In this document: piece after piece, positions 8,137-15,949 of the stretch | How the letters are laid out: every line of letters begins with the position of its first letter | Position numbering within the stretch: the first letter of the stretch is position 1 | NCBI GenBank assembly: GCA_963724065.1 | Contig: CAVRTB010000004.1 | Coordinates: forward strand, 124,001-188,000 | Direction of reading: 5' to 3' | Source of the DNA: DASRIA01 sp963724065 | GTDB taxonomy: Bacteria; Actinomycetota; Thermoleophilia; Solirubrobacterales; JBBDJG01 | Length of the DNA: 64,000 nucleotides | Translations under genes and position numbers: made by a program | The notes under the pieces: generated by a model | The model's database searches: none | What the model saw: the letters and a program-made list of their open reading frames with translations, nothing else | Told to the model about the DNA's origin: nothing

Positions 8137-9397
8137 GGAGCCGCGCGGCGAGTGCCGCGTCGGGAGCGAGCACGACGGTCGTCTCACGGCCGCGGCCGCG
8201 CATCACGATCGATCCGCCGCGGCTGGTCCATGCCCCCACCCCGCCGCGCACGGGCAGCCGCCTTCCCTTCAATCCCTTCTCCCAGACCCGCTCGAGCTGG
8301 CGCTCGGCCTCCGTGCGCTCGCGCTCGTTGTCCCAGAGCACGCGCACGAGCGCGACGTCCCGCGCAATGCACGGCGGCGCACATGCGTCGTCGCGCGGGC
8401 CCGTGCGCCACAGCTCGTAGCGACCGCCTGCCCAGCCCTCGGCCCCGGCCGCGGGCCGGATGCCGCCGCCGAGGTCGATCAGAAGGCGCAGGTCGTACTC
8501 GCCAAGCGACGTCGCCCTCAGCCTGCGCCAGCCGGCGCCGAGCGCATCGTCCGCGGCGAAGGGGCGCACCGGCTCAGAGCGCTCACCGAGCGCGTAGCGG
8601 CGCGGATGGAGGATCTGCTCCGAGGAGCGCGGCCGCCGGAACCGGTAGATCGAGTCGACGGCCTTCCATCCGCCGCGCTCCCCCCTGAACGTGGCGACGA
8701 AGCGCTCGCCCTCCAGGTACGGAAACAGGAGCAGCCTCTCCAGGTATTGCGGAAGCCGGCCGCGCTCCGGCAGCCGCGCGAGCTCGAGCGCCTCGCCGAC
8801 GCTCAGGTACCGCGCCGCATAGTCGACCATCACCGCGGTCGCCGTGCCCTCGGCGAGCGCGGCCTCGGCGAGCGCCGCGTCGTCCGGGACGCCCTCGCTC
8901 CCACTGAGCCCGAAGCGCTGGTCCTCCAAGGCATGCACGAGCTCGTGAGCGAGCGTGATCTCCAGCAGCGTGCGAGTCACCCCCGGGTCGCGGATCACCA
9001 CGAGCCGCTTGGACTCGTCGTCATAGAAGCCGAGCAGCTGCTCCTCGTCGACGCGCTCGAGCGCATCCCCCAGGTCGGTCCCCGTGCCGAGCAGGCCGAG
9101 CAGCTTGAGGCCCTCCTCGTCGACGCGGCGCTCGGCCTCCGGATACTCCGAACGCGAGACGCGCTGCACGTATTCGAGGGCCTCCGCCCGGTCGAGGAAG
9201 AGCGGGCGCACGGGACGTGCGAAACGCAACCCGCGAATGCGCTCGACGCGACGGGCGACGCGGGCGACGTCGCGCTCGGTGAACCTCACGGGCTCCGCGC
9301 CGCCGTCGGTGGTGCGGTCCAGCGCAAGCGCGAGCAGGACCACCAGCACCCCTGCCGCGATGACGCTCAGCTCATAGCGGCTCCGGCCCCGGAACAC
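8123..9397 (-). CDS. Membrane-anchored HExxH metallopeptidase-like protein
   Basis: 424 aa from a GTG at 9397. One N-terminal membrane segment (about residues 9-27) is followed by a large extracytoplasmic part. The motif ITLAHELVHALEDQ (near residue 150) is a canonical HExxH zinc site, followed ~27 residues later by the acidic segment ALAEGTATAVMVDY that can supply the third ligand. I do not recognise a named peptidase family. The gene starts 5 nt after the stop of the thioredoxin-like lipoprotein gene, so the two are co-transcribed and may act together outside the membrane. Peptidase activity is inferred from the motif only. Confidence 0.65.
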   Translation of the reverse strand: MFRGRSRYELSVIAAGVLVVLLALALDRTTDGGAEPVRFTERDVARVARRVERIRGLRFARPVRPLFLDRAEALEYVQRVSRSEYPEAERRVDEEGLKLLGLLGTGTDLGDALERVDEEQLLGFYDDESKRLVVIRDPGVTRTLLEITLAHELVHALEDQRFGLSGSEGVPDDAALAEAALAEGTATAVMVDYAARYLSVGEALELARLPERGRLPQYLERLLLFPYLEGERFVATFRGERGGWKAVDSIYRFRRPRSSEQILHPRRYALGERSEPVRPFAADDALGAGWRRLRATSLGEYDLRLLIDLGGGIRPAAGAEGWAGGRYELWRTGPRDDACAPPCIARDVALVRVLWDNERERTEAERQLERVWEKGLKGRRLPVRGGVGAWTSRGGSIVMRGRGRETTVVLAPDAALAARLLTAG

Positions 9398-9402
9398 CTA
9401 GA

Positions 9403-10380
9403 TCAGCGGATCGCCTCGCGCACCGCTGCGCGCAACTCGTCGGCTGAGAAAGCTCCCTGAATCCGGTCGACGACGCGGCCATCGCGGCCGATCGTGAACA
9501 GCACCGGCTCCTTGTCGAGGTGCCACGCGGTGAACTGCCGGCGTGGTCCCTTTGACACGTCGTTGTCCACGTAGATCTCCATGTGAATGAACTCGGCCTT
9601 GCCGTCGAACTCCGACTTGACCTGCTCGGCGACGTCCACGACAGGCCCGCAGATCTTGCTCTCGCACAGCGCAGGTGTCGCGAACAGCAGCACGACCGGC
9701 TTCTGGTCGTCAAGCGCGTCGGCGAGATCGACGTCGTGCATCGTGTCCGGCGGCACCCGTGTGTCGATCGACTCGACGTCGCCCCCGGAGGATGCGACCG
9801 TCGGCGTGTGCACGCGGATCGCACGGTCGCCCGGGCCCGGCGTGCGGCTGTCCTCGTCCACGGCCACTTGCGTGACCGCTGCGACGAGCCGGCCGTTCAG
9901 CTTCGCCACCGCGGCGACGACGTAGCTGCCCGAACGCGACAGGTTCAGCTCCCTTACGTAGAGCGACCGCGCGGAATCGGGGTCCTCGACGCTGCTCTGG
10001 CTGCGGAACTCGGGCTCGACCTCGATCTTGCGCCACTGCGCCGAGTAAGGGCCGCGCGCCGCCTCGTCGAGGCCGCGCGCCACATAGAGCGCGACCTCGA
10101 GGCCGCCGATCTGGCGATTGCCCCGGTCGAACAGCGCGAAGCCGAGCCGGTTGCGGCCCGGCTCCAGCAGCGCGACCGACGGCGCCAGCTCGGGCCCCTG
10201 CGGCAGCTTCCCGACGAGCACGCGCATGCTGCGGCCCGACGGCTGCGGGAAGTCCGCGGCGACAGACGGCTCGGGGGTATCGTCGATCGCCGCCGGGTCG
10301 TCCCCGCCGCAGCCACCGGCCCCGAGGCCGCCGACCAGCAAAACGAGCACGGCGATGCCTACTCGCATATACAGAGTCAC
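9403..10380 (-). CDS. Lipoprotein with C-terminal thioredoxin-like domain
   Basis: 325 aa. The N-terminus has a hydrophobic stretch ending in GLGAGGC, a lipobox, so the protein should be lipid-anchored outside the cytoplasmic membrane. The middle (about residues 40-180) is beta-rich with no family I know. The C-terminal ~110 residues read as a thioredoxin fold: KPVVLLFATPALCESKICGPVV, shown as VVLLFATPALCESKICG, with the redox cysteines spaced CxxxxC rather than CxxC, then EPVLFTIGRDGRVVDRIQG. The GTG at 10380 follows TACCTT by six bases (leaderless), favouring it over the ATG at 10368. Divergent from the acyl-CoA ligase. Confidence 0.7.
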   Translation of the reverse strand: MTLYMRVGIAVLVLLVGGLGAGGCGGDDPAAIDDTPEPSVAADFPQPSGRSMRVLVGKLPQGPELAPSVALLEPGRNRLGFALFDRGNRQIGGLEVALYVARGLDEAARGPYSAQWRKIEVEPEFRSQSSVEDPDSARSLYVRELNLSRSGSYVVAAVAKLNGRLVAAVTQVAVDEDSRTPGPGDRAIRVHTPTVASSGGDVESIDTRVPPDTMHDVDLADALDDQKPVVLLFATPALCESKICGPVVDVAEQVKSEFDGKAEFIHMEIYVDNDVSKGPRRQFTAWHLDKEPVLFTIGRDGRVVDRIQGAFSADELRAAVREAIR

Positions 10381-10386
10381 CGTTTC

Positions 10387-10432
10387 AAGGTATCGGACCG
10401 TGAACGCGGCAATGCCGCTTGCTCAATATGGT
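10387..10432. promoter_or_regulatory. Divergent pair of -10 boxes between lipoprotein and ligase genes
   Basis: Within 60 bp, TACCTT on the minus strand (10387-10392) lies six bases before the GTG at 10380, and TATGGT on the plus strand (10427-10432) lies eight bases before the GTG at 10441. No convincing -35 boxes are visible. Both genes appear to be leaderless. Confidence 0.35.
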
Positions 10433-10440
10433 TCGGGCCC

Positions 10441-12051
10441 GTGCGGTTGCCCCTCCAGACCAGCGCCGAGATGCTCGCGGTGCTCGCCCGCCGGGGCATG
10501 GTTCGCCCGGTCCGCCCCGACCGGCTGGTCCGGGTCGGGCTTGCGCTGAGGCGCTGGGGCTCGACGCCGGCCGGTGCGTTCACGGTCAACTCGATCACGC
10601 GCGGGAGCCAGACCGCCCTGATCGACGACGACGGCTCCGTCACCTACGCGGAGGTCGAGGCGCACGCCAACGCGATCGCGCGCGGGCTCGCCGCGCTCGG
10701 GCTGGGTCCGGGCGAGCGGCTCGGGATCCTGTGCCGCAACGGCGCCGGGTTCGTCGAGACGATGGTCGCCTGCTCGAAGCTCGGCGCGGACGCCCTGATG
10801 CTGAACACGTCGATGGCCGCGCCCGAGCTCGGCGCGGTGCTGCGCCGCGAGCGCCCGTGCGTGGTCGTCCACGACGGTGAGTTCACGTCCTTCGTGCGCG
10901 ACGCGGATCCCGGCCCGATCGAGCGGGTGATCGCGATTCCCGGCGGCGAGGACGGCGGCGCTCCCACGCTGGCCGAGATGCGCGCCGGAAACTCCGCGCC
11001 GCTCTCACCGCCGGACGAGGAGGGGCGTACCGTGATCCTCACGTCCGGCACGACCGGCCCGCCGAAGGGAGCGCGGGTGCGCCGCGCCGACAATCTCGAG
11101 CCGCTCGCGTGGTTCCTCAAGCGGGTGCCGATCGACGCCGGCTCGGTGTGCATGGTGCCGGCGCCGCTGTTTCACGCGCACGGTCTCGGCCAGTTCATCA
11201 TCGACTCCGCGCTGGGCGGCACGATCGTGCTCCCGCGGCGCTTCGACGCGCGCGAGGCGCTCGCGACGATCGAGCGCCATCGCGTGCGCGTGCTCGCGGT
11301 GGTCCCGACGATGCTGAAGCGGATCATGGAGCTCGATCCCGCGGAGCGCGCGCGCCACGACACGAGCTCGCTGCGCGTCGTGGTTTGCAGTGGATCCGCG
11401 CTCGACGGTGGCCTCGCCCGCGAGTTCATGGCCGAGTTCGGGCCGGTGCTCTACAACCTCTACGGGTCGACCGAGGTCGCTTGGGCGACGATCGCCGATC
11501 CGCGTGACCTGCGCGAGGCACCGGGCACCGTCGGCCGTCCTCCTCCCCACACGCGCATCGAGATCCTCGGCGACGACGGGCGCCCGTTGCCGCCGGGTCA
11601 GACCGGTCACATCTTCGTCGCGCACGAGATGCTCTTCGAGGGCTACACCGATCCCGCGCAGAGCCGCCGCACGGTCGACGGCATGATGACCCCGGGTGAC
11701 CTCGGCCACCTCGACGAGCAGGGCCGCCTGTTCGTCGACTCGCGCGAGGACGACATGATCATCTCGGGCGGCGAGAACGTGTACCCGGGCCAGGTCGAGG
11801 AGGTCCTGCGCGGCCATCCGGACGTCGACGACGCGGTCGTTGTCGGCGTCGACGACGAGCGCTTCGGCCAGCGGCTGGTCGCCTACGTCGTCCCGCGCGC
11901 CGGCAGCGAGCTGACCGGCGAGGACGTGATGGGATTCGGCCGCGAGCACCTGGCCCGCTTCAAGGTGCCGCGCGAGGTCCACCTGCGAGACGACCTCCCA
12001 CGCAACGCGCTCGGCAAGGTCCTTAGAAGAGAATTGCGCCCGGCCGGTTAG
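10441..12051 (+). CDS. AMP-binding acyl-CoA synthetase (ANL superfamily)
   Basis: 536 aa from GTG 10441 (ATG 10471 is the alternative). All adenylation motifs are present: TVILTSGTTGPPKGARV (P-loop), YNLYGSTEVAWA, GDLGHLDEQGRLFVDSRE, DDMIISGGENVYPGQVEE and the C-terminal PRNALGKVLRREL with the catalytic lysine. This activates a carboxylic acid as acyl-AMP and then a CoA thioester. The sequence looks like the fatty-acid-CoA ligases that actinobacteria carry in many copies; chain length is unknown. The large open frame upstream to 9583 is antisense to the lipoprotein and is not coding. An SDR gene follows after 36 nt. Confidence 0.85.
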   Translation: MRLPLQTSAEMLAVLARRGMVRPVRPDRLVRVGLALRRWGSTPAGAFTVNSITRGSQTALIDDDGSVTYAEVEAHANAIARGLAALGLGPGERLGILCRNGAGFVETMVACSKLGADALMLNTSMAAPELGAVLRRERPCVVVHDGEFTSFVRDADPGPIERVIAIPGGEDGGAPTLAEMRAGNSAPLSPPDEEGRTVILTSGTTGPPKGARVRRADNLEPLAWFLKRVPIDAGSVCMVPAPLFHAHGLGQFIIDSALGGTIVLPRRFDAREALATIERHRVRVLAVVPTMLKRIMELDPAERARHDTSSLRVVVCSGSALDGGLAREFMAEFGPVLYNLYGSTEVAWATIADPRDLREAPGTVGRPPPHTRIEILGDDGRPLPPGQTGHIFVAHEMLFEGYTDPAQSRRTVDGMMTPGDLGHLDEQGRLFVDSREDDMIISGGENVYPGQVEEVLRGHPDVDDAVVVGVDDERFGQRLVAYVVPRAGSELTGEDVMGFGREHLARFKVPREVHLRDDLPRNALGKVLRRELRPAG

Positions 12052-12087
12052 ATCGATCTGGGGGCACACACGAAGGAGGCGGTTGGG

Positions 12088-12822
12088 TTGGCAGACAAGG
12101 CGGCGTTGATCACGGGGGGATCGAGCGGTATCGGGCTGGCGGTGGCCCATGCGCTCGGTGAGGACGGCTACGGGGTGACGATCGCCGCGCGGCGGCCGGA
12201 CAAGCTCGAGGCCGCAGCCGCGGACTTGCGCGACGCGGGCCTCGAGGTGCTCGCGATCGCGGCGAACATGGCCGAGGAGGACGACATCAAGCGCATGGTG
12301 TCCGAGCACAACGCGCGCTTCGGGCGCCTCGACTTCCTCATGAACAACGCGGGCGTCGGGATCGGCGGGGCGATCGCCGATCTCGAGACCAAGAAGCTCG
12401 ACATGCAGATCGACGTGAACCTGCGGGCGGTGTTCCTGGTCACCAGGGAGGCGATCCCGAAGCTCAAGGAGGCGGGCGCGAACGGCGGCGCGATGATCGT
12501 CAACACCGCCTCGATCGCCGGCAAGCAGCCGCAGGGCTGGCTCGCCGCCTATTCGGCGACGAAGGCGGGCGTGATCGCCCTGAGCGAGGCGACCGCGAAG
12601 GAGATTGCGTCGGACGGCGTGCGCTGCACGGCCATCTGCCCCGGTTTCGTCGACACCCCGATGACCGAATGGATCCGGGGACAGGTGCAGCAGACCGACA
12701 TGATCAGGCCAGAGGACGTCGCGGAGGTCGTGCGGTGCCTGCTGCGGCTATCCCCTGCCTGCATGGTTCCCGAGGTGATGATGATCCGGCCCGCGGACCT
12801 CAGCACGAGCACCGGGCCCTAG
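12088..12822 (+). CDS. Short-chain dehydrogenase/reductase
   Basis: 244 aa. Classical SDR: ALITGGSSGIGLAVA (TGxxxGIG cofactor loop), NNAGVGIGG, NTASIAGKQ with the catalytic serine, and YSATK with catalytic Tyr and Lys, then CPGFVDTPM. The TTG start at 12088 is fixed by a strong ribosome binding site, AAGGAGG ending 8 nt upstream. It probably forms an operon with the acyl-CoA ligase 36 nt before it. Its substrate is probably a ketone or alcohol in lipid metabolism (inference). The stop overlaps that of the next, convergent gene. Confidence 0.85.
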   Translation: MADKAALITGGSSGIGLAVAHALGEDGYGVTIAARRPDKLEAAAADLRDAGLEVLAIAANMAEEDDIKRMVSEHNARFGRLDFLMNNAGVGIGGAIADLETKKLDMQIDVNLRAVFLVTREAIPKLKEAGANGGAMIVNTASIAGKQPQGWLAAYSATKAGVIALSEATAKEIASDGVRCTAICPGFVDTPMTEWIRGQVQQTDMIRPEDVAEVVRCLLRLSPACMVPEVMMIRPADLSTSTGP

Positions 12823-13301
12823 ACGCCCGCCGTCTCCCGGTCGGGTTCGCGGTCTTCGTCGAGCGCCTCGCGCACGGCGTCGCGGTAGCCGTCCCACCGC
12901 CTGAACGGGCCGAGCCAGGCGCCGGGGCGCTTGCGGCGCGGGCGCTCCGGGGCCGCGGGGTGCAGGGTCTGCGCGCGCTGGTCCTGCTCGGCCCAGACGC
13001 TCGCCTCGAGCTGCGCGATCAGCGTGCGGACCTCGCGCTCGCTCGCGCGCCGCGCCCGCTTTCCAGCCCCGGTGAAGCCGTCCCAGGCGCGCGCGAAGCT
13101 GCGGAAGTCCGTGCGGCCGCCGCAGCGGTGCGCGGCGAGCATCGGGCACACGCCGCCCGTGCGGTCGGTGTAGGCGCCGACGATGATGCGGTCGTAGCGG
13201 CGCATCCCCTCGAGCATCGCCACGCGGGTCTCGTAGGGCAGGCAGTCGACCACGCCGCGCAGCCGCTGTGCCTGGCGGCGACGTGCGCGCTGCAGCTTCA
13301 T
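12819..13301 (-). CDS. Conserved-looking hypothetical protein
   Basis: 160 aa from the ATG at 13301. I do not recognise a family. The N-terminal half is basic (RARRRQAQRLRG) followed by a well-formed segment DCLPYETRVAMLEGMRRYDR, then GVCPMLAAHRCGG with two cysteines and SFARAWDGFTG. The C-terminus is charged and proline-rich (PERPRRKRPG). Regular codon bias and a clear third-position GC preference support real coding. The frame is open 35 codons further upstream, but that part overlaps the promoter region of the divergent LLM gene. No signal peptide or membrane segment. Confidence 0.55.
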   Translation of the reverse strand: MKLQRARRRQAQRLRGVVDCLPYETRVAMLEGMRRYDRIIVGAYTDRTGGVCPMLAAHRCGGRTDFRSFARAWDGFTGAGKRARRASEREVRTLIAQLEASVWAEQDQRAQTLHPAAPERPRRKRPGAWLGPFRRWDGYRDAVREALDEDREPDRETAGV

Positions 13302-13419
13302 GGCGATGTGGTCAGGTTTCGTGCCATCTCGGTGCCCAATGCCCTGCAGATAAGCTAGCGCCCCGCTTCCTTGGGTCCTTTTTACAGGAGCCCGGGAACT
13401 TTTCAAGGCGAGGAGGGAA

Positions 13420-14460
13420 ATGAAACTCGGATTGTTTGCGGGCTACTGGGGCCTGGGCATCACCGGGCCGGAGCAGCTCGAGCTGGCGCAGGAGGCGGAT
13501 CGCCTCGGGTACGACTCGATCTGGGCGGCCGAGGCCTACGGCAACGACGCCGCGACGGTGCTCGCGTGGCTCGCCTCGAACACGGAGAAGGCGCGGATCG
13601 CCTCGGGCATCTTCCAGATGCCGGCGCGCACCCCCGCGATGACGGCGATGACCGCCGCCACGCTCGACAACATCTCGGGCGGGCGGTTCATCCTCGGCCT
13701 CGGGATCTCCGGGCCGCAGGTCGTCGAGGGCTGGCACGGCCAGCCCTTCGACAAGCCGCTCGGCCGCACGCGCGAGTACGTCGAGATCGTGCGCAAGGCG
13801 CTGGCCCGGGAGACGGTCACCTACGACGGCGAGTTCTACAAGCTGCCGCTGCCGAACGGCACCGGCCTCGGCAAGCCCCTCAAGCTGATCATCAGCCCGG
13901 TACAGGAGCGGATCCCGATCTACCTCGCCGCGATCGGGCCGAAGAACACCGCGCTCGCCGCGGAGATCGCCGACGGATGGTTGCCGACGCTGTTCGCGCC
14001 CGACCACCTCGACGCGTTCCGGCCATCGCTCGAGGAGGGCGCTGCCCGCGGCGGCCGCTCGCCCGGCGACCTGGACATCACCCCGCAGACGTCGCTCGCG
14101 ATCTACGACGACGTCGAGCACGCGCGCAACTTCATGCGGCCCTACCTCGCGCTGTACATCGGCGGCATGGGCGCACGCGAGAAGAACTTCTACAGCCGCC
14201 TCGTCACCCGCTACGGATACGGCGACGCCGCCGCGGAGATCCAGGACCTCTACCTGGCCGGCAAGCATGCCGAGGCGATGGCGAAGATTCCCGACGACCT
14301 GATCGACAAGGTCACGCTCTGCGGCCCGAAAGAGCGGGTGAAGGAACGGCTCGAGGCCTACCGCGACGCCGGGGTCGGCACCCTGCTGGTGACGCCCGCC
14401 GCGGAGTCGCAGCAGGAGCGGCTGCGGATGCTGCGCGACCTCGCAGAGATCGCCGCCTGA
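13420..14460 (+). CDS. LLM class F420-dependent oxidoreductase
   Basis: 346 aa. The luciferase-like TIM barrel is recognisable from MKLGLFAGYWGLG, LAQEADRLGYDSIWAAE, TAATLDNISGGRFILGLGISGPQ and DGWLPTLF. GRFILGLGISGPQVVEGWHG is the signature region of actinobacterial F420-linked members such as the Mer and MSMEG_3380 groups. Such enzymes transfer hydride between F420H2 and a substrate; the substrate is unknown. A ribosome binding site GGAGGG lies 3-8 nt upstream of the ATG, and TAAGCT at 13351-13356 is a candidate -10 box. A glycosyltransferase follows 8 nt after its stop, so the pair is likely an operon. Confidence 0.85.
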   Translation: MKLGLFAGYWGLGITGPEQLELAQEADRLGYDSIWAAEAYGNDAATVLAWLASNTEKARIASGIFQMPARTPAMTAMTAATLDNISGGRFILGLGISGPQVVEGWHGQPFDKPLGRTREYVEIVRKALARETVTYDGEFYKLPLPNGTGLGKPLKLIISPVQERIPIYLAAIGPKNTALAAEIADGWLPTLFAPDHLDAFRPSLEEGAARGGRSPGDLDITPQTSLAIYDDVEHARNFMRPYLALYIGGMGAREKNFYSRLVTRYGYGDAAAEIQDLYLAGKHAEAMAKIPDDLIDKVTLCGPKERVKERLEAYRDAGVGTLLVTPAAESQQERLRMLRDLAEIAA

Positions 14461-14468
14461 CATCCCGC

Positions 14469-15659
14469 GTGAGTCGGCAAGGCCGCCTCCGGGTATTCAT
14501 CGGAGCCTTCGGTGACGCGGGCCACGCGTTTCCCGCGATCGCGCTCGGCACGCGGCTCGCGCAGCGCGGGCACGAGGTCGCGATCGAGACCTGGACGCGC
14601 TGGCGAGAGCACGTGGAAGCCGAGGGCATGCGGTTCTACGCCGCGCCCGAGTACCAGGTGTTCCCGACGCGCGAGCGCCCGCTGAAGCCATACGAAGCGG
14701 TCGTCCGGGCGGTCGGCGAGACGCGGCCTGCGATCCGCGAGTTCGAGCCCGGCGTCGTGGTCAACGACGTGCTGACCCTCGCCCCGGCGCTCGCCGCCGA
14801 GCTCGAGGCTGTTCCGCTGGCGACGCTCGTGCCGCACTTCTACCCTCCGACCGCGCCGGGCGTGCCGCCCTACGGGCTCGGCGCGATGCCGGCGCGCACG
14901 CCGGTCGGCCGGGCCTTCTGGCGAGCGACCGCACACCCGATGAGCCGCGGAGTCGAGCGCGGCAGACGCGAGCTGAACGAGACGCGCCGACGGGTCGGGC
15001 TCCCTGCGCTTGCCCGCCACTACGGCGGGATCAGCGACCGGCTGTGCATCGTGGGCACCTTCCCGCAACTCGAGTACCCGCGCGCTTGGCCCCCGAGCGT
15101 CCACGTCACCGGCCCGCTCGTGTGGCAACCGCCGGGCGGCGAGGCGCGATGGCCACCGGGCCGAGGGCCGCGCATCCTGATCGCGCCGAGCACGGCGCAG
15201 GACCCGGGACAGACCCTGGTGCGCGCGGCACTCGAAGGCCTTGCCGACCTGCCCGTGCGGGTGCTCGCGGCGCGGCGCCCGGGCGCCGCGGACCTCACTC
15301 CCGCACCCAACGCCCGCCTCGTCGAGTGGATCAACTACGAGCAGGCGATGCCGCAGGCCGACCTCGTGGTCTGCCATGCAGGGCACGGGACGCTCGCGAC
15401 TGCGCTCGCGTGGGGCACGCCGATCGTCAGCGTTCCGGCCGCGGGCGACATGGCGGAGAACGGCGCACGCGCACAGTGGGCCGGCGCAGGCCTGAACCTA
15501 CCGGGCAGGCTCCTGTCGGCGAGGACTCTGCGCCTCGTGGTCCAAAGCGCGCTGGAAACGCCGAGCCTCGGGATGCGGGCGCGCGAACTCGCGGGATGGG
15601 CGCGCACGCACGGTGGCGCGGAGGCCGCCGCGAGGCTGATCGAGCGCTTTACGGGCTAG
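14469..15659 (+). CDS. MGT/GT1-family glycosyltransferase
   Basis: 396 aa from the GTG at 14469. The N-terminus RVFIGAFGDAGHAFPAIALG is the acceptor-binding Rossmann entry of GT1 (GT-B fold) enzymes. The C-terminal half contains VEWINYEQAMPQADLVVCHAGHGTLATALAWGTP, seen as QADLVVCHAGHGTLATAL, the HxGxGT donor-phosphate motif of macrolide- and sterol-type glycosyltransferases. It should move a sugar from a nucleotide donor to a small lipophilic acceptor. It starts 8 nt after the LLM oxidoreductase gene, suggesting joint tailoring of one metabolite (inference). Its stop overlaps the stop of the small convergent DUF5679 gene. Confidence 0.8.
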   Translation: MSRQGRLRVFIGAFGDAGHAFPAIALGTRLAQRGHEVAIETWTRWREHVEAEGMRFYAAPEYQVFPTRERPLKPYEAVVRAVGETRPAIREFEPGVVVNDVLTLAPALAAELEAVPLATLVPHFYPPTAPGVPPYGLGAMPARTPVGRAFWRATAHPMSRGVERGRRELNETRRRVGLPALARHYGGISDRLCIVGTFPQLEYPRAWPPSVHVTGPLVWQPPGGEARWPPGRGPRILIAPSTAQDPGQTLVRAALEGLADLPVRVLAARRPGAADLTPAPNARLVEWINYEQAMPQADLVVCHAGHGTLATALAWGTPIVSVPAAGDMAENGARAQWAGAGLNLPGRLLSARTLRLVVQSALETPSLGMRARELAGWARTHGGAEAAARLIERFTG

Positions 15660-15802
15660 TCGAGCTTGCCGATCTTGAAGATCTTCGTCCCGCAATCCGG
15701 GCACGTGCCCTGGATTGCCGGGCGGCCGTTCTTCATCGTGACCTGCTTCGGGTCCTGGATCTCGACCTTCTTCTTTTCCTTTACGCAATAGCCCTCTGGC
15801 AT
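15656..15802 (-). CDS. Small DUF5679-type zinc-ribbon protein
   Basis: 48 aa, start ATG at 15802, stop at 15656-15658. The sequence begins MPEGYCVKEKKKVEI, continues TMKNGRPAIQG and ends TCPDCGTKIFKIGKLD. This is the DUF5679 pattern, a tiny zinc-ribbon protein. Only three of the four usual cysteines are present (C6, C34, C37); residue 9 is Glu where a cysteine completes the first CxxC in other members. Function unknown; it may bind nucleic acid or act as a ribosome-linked factor. It ends inside the last codons of the convergent glycosyltransferase. Confidence 0.75.
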   Translation of the reverse strand: MPEGYCVKEKKKVEIQDPKQVTMKNGRPAIQGTCPDCGTKIFKIGKLD

Positions 15803-15949
15803 GGAGCCTCACCTCTTTCCGGGGGCCGGCGCGGCCGCGGGCCCCTTCGTTGACCGCCGCCGACGCTATTCGGCTACCCGGACGCTACGGGGTTGAAGCC
15901 CCTTGACATGGCGTCAAACCCCGAAATCCGGCCAGAGCCGGCGCTCGCG

